DNA of 64,000 nt from Streptomyces viridochromogenes DSM 40736 (GTDB lineage Bacteria > Actinomycetota > Actinomycetes > Streptomycetales > Streptomycetaceae), in NCBI RefSeq assembly GCF_000158955.1, contig NZ_GG657757.1:7601187-7665186 (forward strand), given 5' to 3'. Both the position numbers and the translations under genes were made by a program. This document shows, piece by piece, positions 8,575 through 16,107 of this stretch (position 1 is the first letter of the stretch; every line of letters starts with the position of its first letter). Below the pieces are notes generated by a model. The model was not told the DNA's origin, made no database searches, and worked only from the letters and a program-made list of their open reading frames with translations.

Positions 8575-9081
8575 ATGGACGACGACGGGCGCGGGCCGGG
8601 CCCACGCCCACAGGGCGGCGCGGAGCCCCTCGGCCCCGGCCCCGCTCACCCACTGCCGTACGAGGGGGTCTGGCGGTTCTCCGCTCCGGCGGTCGACGCC
8701 TCTGTCCCGCAGGCCCGGCACGCCGTACGGGACCTGCTGCTGCGGCAGGGCGTGCCGGTCTCGGACGACCTGGCCCAGGGGCTGCTGCTGATCGTCTCGG
8801 AGCTGGTGACGAACGCCGTGAAGCACGCCGCGGTGCTGTCCCCGACGATCGCCGTCGAGGTGGCCGTCGGCGCCGAGTGGCTGCGCGTGTCCGTGGAGGA
8901 CAACCACCCCTACCGGCCCACCGCCCTGGAGACCGACCACGGCCGGACCGGCGGACGCGGACTGCTGCTGGTGCGCGAGGTCGCCCGGGAGGCGGGGGGC
9001 CTGTGCGACGTCGACCACACCGCGAGCGGCGGCAAGGTGATCTGGGTCGCCCTGCCGCTCAAGCCCGCGCGCTTCTCCTAG
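8575..9081 (+). CDS. ATP-binding (HATPase_c_2) anti-sigma-factor-like protein
   Basis: About 168 residues with a GHKL ATPase domain of the RsbW/SpoIIAB-like single-domain class. The N-box is LLIVSELVTNAVKHA, followed by VEDNHPYRP and the G-box GGRGLLLVREVA, with a terminal SGGKVIWVALPL strand. Streptomyces carries dozens of these; they bind ATP and usually act as anti-sigma or partner-switching factors, but many lack known targets. Start choice is uncertain: ATG 8575 has GAGGG upstream. GTG 8539 would add 12 residues. No antagonist or sigma gene is adjacent. Confidence 0.8.
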   Translation: MDDDGRGPGPRPQGGAEPLGPGPAHPLPYEGVWRFSAPAVDASVPQARHAVRDLLLRQGVPVSDDLAQGLLLIVSELVTNAVKHAAVLSPTIAVEVAVGAEWLRVSVEDNHPYRPTALETDHGRTGGRGLLLVREVAREAGGLCDVDHTASGGKVIWVALPLKPARFS

Positions 9082-9099
9082 TGCCTGCTGCGGCACTAG
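9078..9099 (+). terminator. Hairpin overlapping the stop codon of the anti-sigma-like gene
   Basis: CTAGTGCC (9078-9085) pairs with GGCACTAG (9092-9099) around a 6-base loop; the TAG stop is inside the left arm. A second GC-rich inverted repeat (GGCGCC) follows to about 9130. It likely serves both this gene and the convergent idi gene. Confidence 0.55.
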
Positions 9100-9150
9100 A
9101 CGCCGGCGCCGCCCCTCTGGGCCCCGGCGCCGCCCCGCGCCGAGGAGGCA

Positions 9151-9744
9151 TCACCAGCCGGCCGACGAGCCCGTCAGCTCCCTGATCGCCGGCCGGGCCG
9201 CGTCCAGGACGGTCATGAACCAGGACGAGAAGGTGTCCTTGGCGTGCCGCTCCGACAGCTCGGGCGGCGTCACGAACGCCGTCGACGCCACCTCCTCCGT
9301 GTCCGGCCGCAGCACGGCCTGCACCATGCCGACGAAGAGGTGGTTGTACTCCTGTTCCACCAGCCCGGACTCCGGGTCCGGGTGGTTGTAGCGGACCGTG
9401 CCCGCCTCCGCCAGCAGGGACGGGGACGCGCCGAGCTCCTCGAAGGTCCGCCGCGCCGCCGCCGCGAAGGGCGCCTCGCCCGGGTAGGGATGGCCACAGC
9501 ACGAGTTCGACCACACGCCGGGGGAGTGGTACTTGCCGAGCGCGCGCTGCTGGAGCAGCAGCCGGCCGTACTCGTCGAAGAGGAACACGGAGAACGCGCG
9601 GTGCAGTTGTCCGGGTGGCTGGTGGGCGGCGAGCTTCTCCGCGGTGCCGATCGTCACGCCGTCCTCGTCGACCAGTTCCAGCAAAATCGCGTCTGCGGTG
9701 CCGTTCGACGGGTTGTGCGTCGCGGTGGCAGGTGTGATCGGCAT
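9151..9744 (-). CDS. idi: Isopentenyl-diphosphate delta-isomerase type I
   Basis: A NUDIX-type IPP isomerase of 197 residues that interconverts isopentenyl and dimethylallyl diphosphate. Visible hallmarks are the family opener LHRAFSVFLFD and the catalytic Cys in NSCCGHP (residue 82 or 83). The NUDIX-like helix ARRTFEELGASP and the catalytic Glu segment EQEYNHLFVG follow. I prefer the ATG at 9744 over the one at 9750 because GAAGGATG then sits at a proper distance. It is near but not joined to the hopanoid operon, where it could balance precursor supply for the prenyl synthase. The flanking CDF gene is on the same strand about 290 bases away. Confidence 0.95.
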   Translation of the reverse strand: MPITPATATHNPSNGTADAILLELVDEDGVTIGTAEKLAAHQPPGQLHRAFSVFLFDEYGRLLLQQRALGKYHSPGVWSNSCCGHPYPGEAPFAAAARRTFEELGASPSLLAEAGTVRYNHPDPESGLVEQEYNHLFVGMVQAVLRPDTEEVASTAFVTPPELSERHAKDTFSSWFMTVLDAARPAIRELTGSSAGW

Positions 9745-9894
9745 ACCCATCCTTCACATCGGTCTTCGCGCCCCAAGTCTGCCGTACGAATCCGGCACTC
9801 TCGGCACTTCGCGGCGCGCCCGCATGTCCCGCGCGACGGCGCGGAGCGCGGACAGGGCCGCTCGGTCGCCGGAAGAGGCACCCAGGAGGTGATC

Positions 9895-9945
9895 GTGCCC
9901 GGCGGGGTGGGCCGAAAATCGTCGCTGCCAAAGCGGTGGGAGTAG
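9895..9945 (+). CDS. Candidate 16-aa peptide behind a near-perfect Shine-Dalgarno sequence
   Basis: AGGAGGTGATC, a nearly full complement of the 16S rRNA 3' end, runs directly into a GTG at 9895. The frame encodes MPGGVGRKSSLPKRWE and stops at TAG 9943-9945. It is basic and has no recognised family. It lies in the 290-base gap between idi and the CDF gene, antisense to both. A real peptide, a leader, or chance in GC-rich DNA are all possible. I see no other gene in 9745-10034. Confidence 0.3.
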   Translation: MPGGVGRKSSLPKRWE

Positions 9946-10034
9946 GGGCCGGGGGCGCGCGCCGTAGGGCTGCGTTCCCCGGCGCACTCACCCCGGCACG
10001 CGCCCCACCAGCACCTCCAGTACCAGTGGTGGCG

Positions 10035-10973
10035 TCAGTGACAGAGACGCGCCTCGTGCTCCGCGTGACCGCTCGGCTCCAGCTGGAAGGTGCAGTGCTC
10101 CACGTCGAAGTGGCCACCGAGGCAGTCCTGGAGCTCGTGGAGCATCTTCTCGTGGCCGATCACACTCAGCACGTCCGAGCTGACCACCACGTGTGCCGAC
10201 AGCACCGGCATGCCCGAGGTGATCGTCCAGGCGTGCAGGTCGTGCACGTCCTCCACCCCGTCGGTGGCCAGGATGTGAGCCCGTACCTGCGCCATGTCGA
10301 CCCCCTTGGGCGCCGCCTCCAGCAGGACGCCGAGGGTCTCGCGCAGCAGCTTCAACGTACGCGGCACGATCATCAGCGCGATGACGAGCGAGGCGATCGG
10401 GTCGGCGGCCTGCCAGCCCGTGAGCATGATCACTCCGGCCGCGACGATCACCGTGACCGAACCCAGGGCGTCCGCCGCCACCTCCAGGAACGCGCCCCGC
10501 ACGTTCAGGCTCTCCTTCTGGCCGCGCATCAGCAGCGCCATCGACACCATGTTCGCGACGAGGCCGATCACACCGAACACGATGGCGAGCCCGCCCTCCG
10601 TGTCCGCCGGTGTGATGAAGCGCTGGACCGACTCGTACACGACGTAGCCGCCGACGCCGAGCAGCAGCAGACAGTTGGCCAGGGCGGCGAGGATCTCGGC
10701 GCGGGCGTAGCCGAAGGTGGCCCGGTCGCTGGGCGGGCGGTTCGCGAAGTGGATCGCGAGCAGTGCCATGCCGAGGCCCAGCGCGTCCGTCGCCATGTGC
10801 GCCGAGTCGGCGACGAGCGCGAGTGAGTCGGCGAGGACACCACCGACGATCTGCACGACCACGATGCCGAGCGTGATCGCCAGCGCGACCCGCAGCCTGC
10901 CGCGGTACGCCGAGGTCGCCGTACCGCCGGCCGCAGCGCCGTGCGCGTGCCCGTGATCGTGCCCTGCCCCCAT
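10035..10973 (-). CDS. Cation diffusion facilitator (CDF) family metal efflux transporter
   Basis: A 312-residue integral membrane protein with six predicted hydrophobic segments and a cytoplasmic C-terminal domain, the CDF layout. CDF proteins export Zn, Co, Mn or Fe in exchange for protons. The N-terminus is His-rich (GHDHGHAHG). The transport-site motif in TM2 is ADSAHMATDALG (HxxxD), but the TM5 counterpart reads LEVAADALGSV, with Glu where zinc transporters usually have His, so metal choice may differ. I chose ATG 10973 because AGGAGGG precedes it; a longer start exists. No metalloregulator is adjacent. Confidence 0.9.
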   Translation of the reverse strand: MGAGHDHGHAHGAAAGGTATSAYRGRLRVALAITLGIVVVQIVGGVLADSLALVADSAHMATDALGLGMALLAIHFANRPPSDRATFGYARAEILAALANCLLLLGVGGYVVYESVQRFITPADTEGGLAIVFGVIGLVANMVSMALLMRGQKESLNVRGAFLEVAADALGSVTVIVAAGVIMLTGWQAADPIASLVIALMIVPRTLKLLRETLGVLLEAAPKGVDMAQVRAHILATDGVEDVHDLHAWTITSGMPVLSAHVVVSSDVLSVIGHEKMLHELQDCLGGHFDVEHCTFQLEPSGHAEHEARLCH

Positions 10974-11076
10974 GAAGGCCGCCCTCCTGTGTCCGCCCTG
11001 ATCGTGCTCGGGCACCCCAGTGAACTACGGGTAGGGGGTATGTGCAACGCGGCACTGAACACCGTTGTCATGTGCC

Positions 11077-11105
11077 CTGACCTGCGGAAACGATGCGCAG
11101 GTCAG
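11077..11105 (-). terminator. Terminator hairpin after galE
   Basis: CTGACCTGCG (11077-11086) and CGCAGGTCAG (11096-11105) form a perfect 10-bp stem with a 9-base loop, 15 bases beyond the galE stop. Confidence 0.65.
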
Positions 11106-11120
11106 AGCATCCCGAGGGGA

Positions 11121-12092
11121 TCAGGCGTCGTGGTGCAGCAGCCAGCCGCGCCACGCCGACTCCGCCATCTCGCGCACCCCGCGCCGCGCGGTCCAGCCGA
11201 GTTCCTCGGCCGCCCGCGCCGCCGAAGCCACCGCCCGCGGCGCGTCCCCGGCGCGGCGGGGCTCGACGACCGGGGGGCGCCGGTCGCCGGTGACCTCGCC
11301 GATGACCGTGATCAGCTCGCGCACCGAGACGCCCTCGCCGCGCCCGATGTTGACCGTCAGATCGCCGGATCGACCCCGCTCGGCGAGCCGCCGGGCCGCC
11401 GCGAGGTGTGCCTCCGCCAGGTCGGCGACGTGAATGTAGTCACGAACGCAGGTGCCGTCCGGGGTCGGGTAGTCGTCGCCGAAGATCCTCGGCGCCTCGT
11501 CGCGCGTGAGCCGGTCGAAGACCATCGGGACGATGTTGAAGACACCCGTGTCGGCCAGCTCCGGCGCCGCGGCGCCCGCGACGTTGAAATAGCGCAGACA
11601 TACGGTGGAGATCCCGTGTGCCCGGCCCGCCGCCCGCACCAGCCACTCCCCGGTGAGCTTGGTCTCGCCGTACGGGTTCACCGGCGCGCAGGGCGTGTCC
11701 TCCGTGATGAGATCCACACCCGGGTCTCCGTACACGGCCGCCGACGAGGAGAAGACGAAGCGCTCGATCCCGGCCTCGGCGACGGCTTCCAGCAGGGTCG
11801 CCAGACCGCCGACGTTCTCCCGGTAGTACCGCGTCGGCTCCGCGACGGACTCCGCGACCTGCTTGCGTGCCGCGAGGTGCACCACCCCCGTCACGCCGTG
11901 CTCGGCGAACACCCGCTTCAGCAGGTCCCCGTCGAGCGACGAGCCCTCGACGAGCGGCACGCGGTCCGGGAGGCGCGCGGGCACCCCGGCCGAGAGGTCG
12001 TCCAGCGCGACGACGCGCTCCCCGGCCTCGGTCATGGCCCTGGCCACATGGGCCCCGATGTAGCCGGCCCCGCCGGTGATCAGCCAAGTCAT
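11121..12092 (-). CDS. galE: UDP-glucose 4-epimerase (SDR family)
   Basis: A 323-residue extended SDR enzyme. It has the NAD-binding GGAGYIG at 7-13, a substrate-binding Ser segment FVFSSSAAVYGDP, and the catalytic pair Tyr141 and Lys145 in NPYGETK. RYFNVAGA and the C-terminal LGWTARRGVREMAESAWRGW support GalE. It interconverts UDP-glucose and UDP-galactose, feeding galactosylated glycans. The gene faces away from the CDP-alcohol/glycan export unit, across a 411-base gap, and could supply its sugar donor. A 130-bp palindromic element ends 15 bases before its ATG, so the promoter must lie within or beyond that element. Confidence 0.9.
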   Translation of the reverse strand: MTWLITGGAGYIGAHVARAMTEAGERVVALDDLSAGVPARLPDRVPLVEGSSLDGDLLKRVFAEHGVTGVVHLAARKQVAESVAEPTRYYRENVGGLATLLEAVAEAGIERFVFSSSAAVYGDPGVDLITEDTPCAPVNPYGETKLTGEWLVRAAGRAHGISTVCLRYFNVAGAAAPELADTGVFNIVPMVFDRLTRDEAPRIFGDDYPTPDGTCVRDYIHVADLAEAHLAAARRLAERGRSGDLTVNIGRGEGVSVRELITVIGEVTGDRRPPVVEPRRAGDAPRAVASAARAAEELGWTARRGVREMAESAWRGWLLHHDA

Positions 12093-12106
12093 GGTCGCCC
12101 ACCCTA

Positions 12107-12236
12107 AGGGGTCCTTTCACCATGCCCGCCCGGGTCGCGCGGCCTGGCACCGCGCCTCGCAAGGCGCTCCGGCGCCTTGCGGTGCACGGCACCAGAGCAC
12201 GCGACCTGATCGGGCGCCCATAGTGAAAGGACCCCT
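12107..12236. repeat. 130-bp MITE-like imperfect palindrome
   Basis: The two ends are 14-bp inverted repeats, AGGGGTCCTTTCAC at 12107-12120 and GTGAAAGGACCCCT at 12223-12236. The interior is also largely self-complementary, ending in a perfect hairpin CGCAAGGCGC-TCCG-GCGCCTTGCG. The whole element folds into one long stem with bulges. It carries no ORF. It resembles a miniature inverted-repeat element or a large RNA hairpin, placed just upstream of galE. Confidence 0.65.
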
Positions 12237-12378
12237 GAGCTGCCCCCGCCGAAGCCGGCGCAATGTCCTCGATGCCCGGTCTGGGAGGCGCGGTTTGTGG
12301 GGCGGGCCCCGGATCCACGATGATGATCGCGGCAGCGGCTTTGCGCGAACCGCGTTGATCAATCCGCCGAACGGGCGG

Positions 12379-12409
12379 TGAACACGGCCTTCCCGGCATC
12401 CGATAGCCT
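12379..12409 (+). promoter_or_regulatory. Candidate promoter of the CDP-alcohol/glycan unit
   Basis: TGAACA (12379-12384) and TAGCCT (12404-12409) with a 19-bp gap resemble a vegetative promoter. It would give an untranslated leader of about 90 bases before the TTG at 12504. Nothing else definable is seen in 12237-12503. Confidence 0.3.
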
Positions 12410-12503
12410 CTGCCGACAATGCCGCCCGGGAGCCACCGGAGCGGGCGCCCCCACCATGTACTGCACCGGCGCGGACGCGTCGGTACCCAGGGAGTGAGTT
12501 CGG

Positions 12504-14309
12504 TTGTCGACCGCCATCCTCACCGGTCAGCCGGTCCCCGGTTCGTCGATCGAGGGCGAACTGCGGTCCCTCGGCTTCGACGTACGGGTCGCGTCCGACG
12601 CCGCCGAGGCCGAGACCCTGCTCGCCGGGGTCCCGGGTGACCAGCGGGTCGCCCTGGTCGACGCCCGGTTCGTGGGGCACGTGCACGCGCTGCGCCTCGG
12701 CCTCACCGACCCCCGCTTCCCGCTCGCCGCGATCCCGGGCGCCGTCACCGCACAGCCCGCAGGCCGCCAGGCCCTGACCCGGGCGATGGCCCGCGAGAAC
12801 TCCGCGGGCGGCGGCACCACCCTGGTCGACAGCCTCGCCGACCGCATCCTCACCGCCCTGGACGCCGACGGCACCGAGGTGCACCGCCCCGAGCTGGGCA
12901 GCCTCGTCGCCGCCGTCCCCGCCGACCCCCAGGCCCGCAACGAGGCACGGCAGGCGGTGGCGGACGTCGACGACGAGGCCGTACGCCTGAAGTCGGCCGT
13001 GAAGTCCCGCGACGGCTTCTTCACCACCTACTGCATCAGCCCGTACTCCCGCTACATCGCCCGCTGGTGCGCCCGCCGCGGCCTCACGCCCAACCAGGTC
13101 ACCACCGCCTCGCTGCTCACCGCCCTCATAGCGGCGGCCTGCGCGGCCACCGGCACCCGCGGCGGCTTCGTCGCGGCCGGTGTCCTGCTGATCGCGTCCT
13201 TCGTGCTCGACTGCACCGACGGCCAGCTCGCCCGCTACTCCCTGCAGTACTCCACGCTCGGTGCCTGGCTCGACGCCACCTTCGACCGGGCCAAGGAGTA
13301 CGCCTACTACGCGGGTCTCGCCCTCGGAGCCGCCCGCGGCGGCGACGACGTCTGGGCCCTCGCCCTCGGCGCCATGATCCTGCAGACCTGCCGGCACGTC
13401 GTGGACTTCTCCTTCAACGAGGCCAACCACGACGCCACCGCCAACACCAGCCCCACCGCTGCCCTCTCCGACAAGCTCGACAGCGTCGGCTGGACGGTCT
13501 GGGTACGGCGGATGATCGTCCTGCCCATCGGCGAGCGCTGGGCGATGATCGCGGTGCTCACCGCGGTCACCACCCCCCGCATCACCTTCTACGCGCTGCT
13601 CATCGGCTGCGCCTTCGCCGCGACCTACACCACCGCGGGCCGGGTGCTGCGCTCCCTGACCCGCAAGGCACGGCGCACCGACCGGGCCGCCGGGGCGCTG
13701 GCCGACCTCGCGGACAGCGGCCCGCTCGCCGACGCGCTCGCGCGGGTGCTGCGCAAGCTGCCGGCCAAGCCGCCGTCCGGCGCCCGCGTCCTCGTCGCCG
13801 TGCCCGGCGCGGCGCTGCTGATCCTCGCGGCGGCGCTCGAGCCGTACGGCAGCGTGCTGCCCGTCGCCGCGGCGGCCCTGTACGCGCTCACCTCGGCCGC
13901 CGCCGTCGCGCTGCCCCTCAAGGGCGCCCTCGACTGGCTCGTCCCCCCGCTCTTCCGTGCCGCCGAGTACGGCACGGTCCTCGTTCTCGCCGTCAAGGCG
14001 GACGTGAACGGAGCCCTTCCTGCGGCTTTCGGGCTGGTGGCCGCGGTCGCCTACCATCACTACGACACGGTGTACCGCATCCGCGGCAACGCCGGAGCGC
14101 CCCCGGCCTGGCTGGTGCGTTCCATCGGGGGGCACGAAGGACGGACGCTGCTCGTCACCGTCCTCGCCGCACTGCTCACCGCTTCGCAGTTCGTGGTCTC
14201 GCTCACGGTGCTCGCCGTGGCCGTGGCCCTGGTGGTGCTCGTCGAGAGCATCCGCTTCTGGGTGTCCGCAGGGGCGCCCGCCGTACACGATGAAGGAGAA
14301 CCCGCATGA
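12504..14309 (+). CDS. DUF5941 / CDP-alcohol phosphatidyltransferase family membrane protein
   Basis: A 601-residue multidomain protein starting at a TTG preceded by CAGGGAG. Residues 1-~165 are soluble and have no clear family. Residues ~170-400 hold a CDP-alcohol phosphotransferase domain, introduced by SRDGFFTTYCISPYSRYIARW, with the complete motif DGQLAR-x8-G-x3-D-x3-D (DCTDGQLARYS then GAWLDATFDR). The C-terminal ~200 residues are a multi-helix membrane region I assign to DUF5941. The entry into the transferase domain resembles archaeal-type di-myo-inositol-phosphate-phosphate synthases, so an inositol or other polyol phosphate acceptor is possible. It overlaps the next gene by ATGA and leads the unit. 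Confidence 0.8.
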   Translation: MSTAILTGQPVPGSSIEGELRSLGFDVRVASDAAEAETLLAGVPGDQRVALVDARFVGHVHALRLGLTDPRFPLAAIPGAVTAQPAGRQALTRAMARENSAGGGTTLVDSLADRILTALDADGTEVHRPELGSLVAAVPADPQARNEARQAVADVDDEAVRLKSAVKSRDGFFTTYCISPYSRYIARWCARRGLTPNQVTTASLLTALIAAACAATGTRGGFVAAGVLLIASFVLDCTDGQLARYSLQYSTLGAWLDATFDRAKEYAYYAGLALGAARGGDDVWALALGAMILQTCRHVVDFSFNEANHDATANTSPTAALSDKLDSVGWTVWVRRMIVLPIGERWAMIAVLTAVTTPRITFYALLIGCAFAATYTTAGRVLRSLTRKARRTDRAAGALADLADSGPLADALARVLRKLPAKPPSGARVLVAVPGAALLILAAALEPYGSVLPVAAAALYALTSAAAVALPLKGALDWLVPPLFRAAEYGTVLVLAVKADVNGALPAAFGLVAAVAYHHYDTVYRIRGNAGAPPAWLVRSIGGHEGRTLLVTVLAALLTASQFVVSLTVLAVAVALVVLVESIRFWVSAGAPAVHDEGEPA

Positions 14310-15058
14310 TCGGCCTCGTGCTGGCGGCCGGCGCCGGACGGCGTCTGCGCCCCTACACCGACAGCCTTCCCAAGGCTCTGGTGCCGGTGGGCCCCGCGGG
14401 CATAGAGGGCGAACCCACGGTTCTCGACCTCACTCTCGCCAACTTCGCCGAGGTCGGCCTCACCGAGGCCGGGATCATCGTCGGCTACCGCAAGGAGGCC
14501 GTGTACGCGCGCAAGGAAGCGCTGGAGAAGAAGTACGGCCTCAAGCTCACCCTCATCGACAACGACAAGGCCGAGGAGTGGAACAACGCCTACTCCCTGT
14601 GGTGCGGGCGTGACGCCCTCAAGGACGGTGTGATCCTCGCCAACGGCGACACCGTGCACCCGGTCTCCGTCGAGAAGACGCTGCTCGCCGCCCGCGGCGA
14701 GGGCAAGCGGATCATCCTCGCCCTGGACACGGTCAAGGACCTGGCCGACGAGGAGATGAAGGTCGTCGTCGACCCCGACAAGGGCATGACGAGGATCACC
14801 AAGCTCATGGACCCCGCCGAGGCCACCGGCGAGTACATCGGCGTCACCCTGATCGAGGGCGACGCCGCACCCGAGCTGGCCGACGCGCTGAAGACCGTGT
14901 GGGAGACCGACCCGCAGCAGTTCTACGAGCACGGCTACCAGGAACTGGTCAACCGCGGCTTCCGTATCGACGTGGCGCCGATCGGCGACGTCAAGTGGGT
15001 GGAGATCGACAACCACGACGATCTCGCCCGTGGACGGGAGATCGCATGCCAGTACTGA
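14306..15058 (+). CDS. Sugar-phosphate or polyol-phosphate nucleotidyltransferase
   Basis: A 250-residue GT-A-fold nucleotidyltransferase. The nucleotide-binding loop is LAAGAGRRLRPYT at 6-18, followed by LPKALVPV at 21-28, and an acidic metal-binding ANGDTV. A C-terminal WVEIDNHDDLARG is typical of LicC/phosphocholine-cytidylyltransferase-like members. These enzymes activate a phosphorylated alcohol or sugar to an NDP or CDP derivative. Given two CDP-alcohol transferase homologues and a glycerol-1-phosphate dehydrogenase-like gene around it, a CDP-polyol product is my inference. It overlaps both neighbours (ATGA upstream, 13 bases downstream), implying tight co-translation. Confidence 0.85.
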   Translation: MIGLVLAAGAGRRLRPYTDSLPKALVPVGPAGIEGEPTVLDLTLANFAEVGLTEAGIIVGYRKEAVYARKEALEKKYGLKLTLIDNDKAEEWNNAYSLWCGRDALKDGVILANGDTVHPVSVEKTLLAARGEGKRIILALDTVKDLADEEMKVVVDPDKGMTRITKLMDPAEATGEYIGVTLIEGDAAPELADALKTVWETDPQQFYEHGYQELVNRGFRIDVAPIGDVKWVEIDNHDDLARGREIACQY

Positions 15059-16107
15059 CCCGGCTGATTCCCTCACCGGTCGTCGTCGACATCCGCCCCG
15101 GCGCCCTCGACGACCTGGCCTGTGTGCTCGCCGACGAGCGGATCTCGCAGTCCGGCAAGCTCGCCATCGCGGTCAGCGGCGGCTCCGGCGCCAGGCTGCG
15201 CGAGCGGATCGCGCCGACGCTGCCCGGCGCCACCTGGTACGAGGTCGGCGGCGGCACCATCGACGACGCCGTGCGGCTGGCGAGCGACATAAAGGCCGGT
15301 CACTTCGACGCCGTCGTCGGGCTGGGCGGCGGGAAGATCATCGACTGCGCCAAGTTCGCGGCGGCCCGGGTCGGCCTCCCGCTGGTCGCCGTCGCCACCA
15401 ACCTCGCGCACGACGGGCTGTGCTCGCCGGTCGCGACCCTCGACAACGACGCGGGCCGCGGCTCCTACGGAGTGCCCAACCCGATCGCGGTCGTCATCGA
15501 CCTCAACGTGATCCGTGAGGCCCCCGTCCGCTTCGTCCGCTCCGGCATCGGCGACGCCATCTCCAACATCTCCGCCGTCGCGGACTGGGAGCTGGCCAAC
15601 CGCGTCAACGGCGAGAAGGTCGACGGTCTGGCCGCCGCCATGGCCCGGCAGGCCGGCGAGGCGGTGCTGAGGCACCCGGGCGGCGTCGGCGACGACGGCT
15701 TCCTCCAGGTGCTCGCCGAGGCACTGGTCCTCACCGGTATCGCCATGTCCGTGTCGGGCGACTCCCGCCCGTCCTCCGGGGCGTGCCACGAGATCAACCA
15801 CGCCTTCGACCTGCTCCACCCGAAGCGCGCGGCAGCCCACGGCGAGCAGTGCGGCCTCGGTGCCGCCTTCGCGATGTACCTGCGCGGAGCCCATGAGGAG
15901 TCGGCCTACATGGCCGAGGTGCTGCGCCGTCACGGCCTGCCCGTGCTGCCGGACGAGATCGGCTTCACGACGGACGAGTTCGTCGAGGCCGTCGAGTACG
16001 CCCCGCAGACCCGGCCCGGCCGCTACACCATCCTCGAACACCTCGACCTGAACACCGAACAGATCAAGGACACCTACACCGACTATGTCAAGGCCATCGG
16101 TAGCTGA
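15046..16107 (+). CDS. sn-Glycerol-1-phosphate dehydrogenase-like (iron-containing alcohol dehydrogenase fold)
   Basis: A 353-residue protein of the dehydroquinate synthase/glycerol dehydrogenase superfamily. The NAD-binding GLGGGKIID lies at 92-100 and ATNLAHDGLCSP follows. Metal ligands can be placed in GIGDAISNIS (Asp), GACHEINHAFD (His) and AAAHGEQCG (His). The spacing and the AHDG-xx-SP signature fit archaeal EgsA and bacterial AraM-type enzymes that reduce dihydroxyacetone phosphate to sn-glycerol-1-phosphate. A glycerol dehydrogenase role is an alternative. It overlaps the nucleotidyltransferase and the downstream CDP-alcohol transferase-like gene, so its product probably feeds them. 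Confidence 0.8.
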   Translation: MPVLTRLIPSPVVVDIRPGALDDLACVLADERISQSGKLAIAVSGGSGARLRERIAPTLPGATWYEVGGGTIDDAVRLASDIKAGHFDAVVGLGGGKIIDCAKFAAARVGLPLVAVATNLAHDGLCSPVATLDNDAGRGSYGVPNPIAVVIDLNVIREAPVRFVRSGIGDAISNISAVADWELANRVNGEKVDGLAAAMARQAGEAVLRHPGGVGDDGFLQVLAEALVLTGIAMSVSGDSRPSSGACHEINHAFDLLHPKRAAAHGEQCGLGAAFAMYLRGAHEESAYMAEVLRRHGLPVLPDEIGFTTDEFVEAVEYAPQTRPGRYTILEHLDLNTEQIKDTYTDYVKAIGS

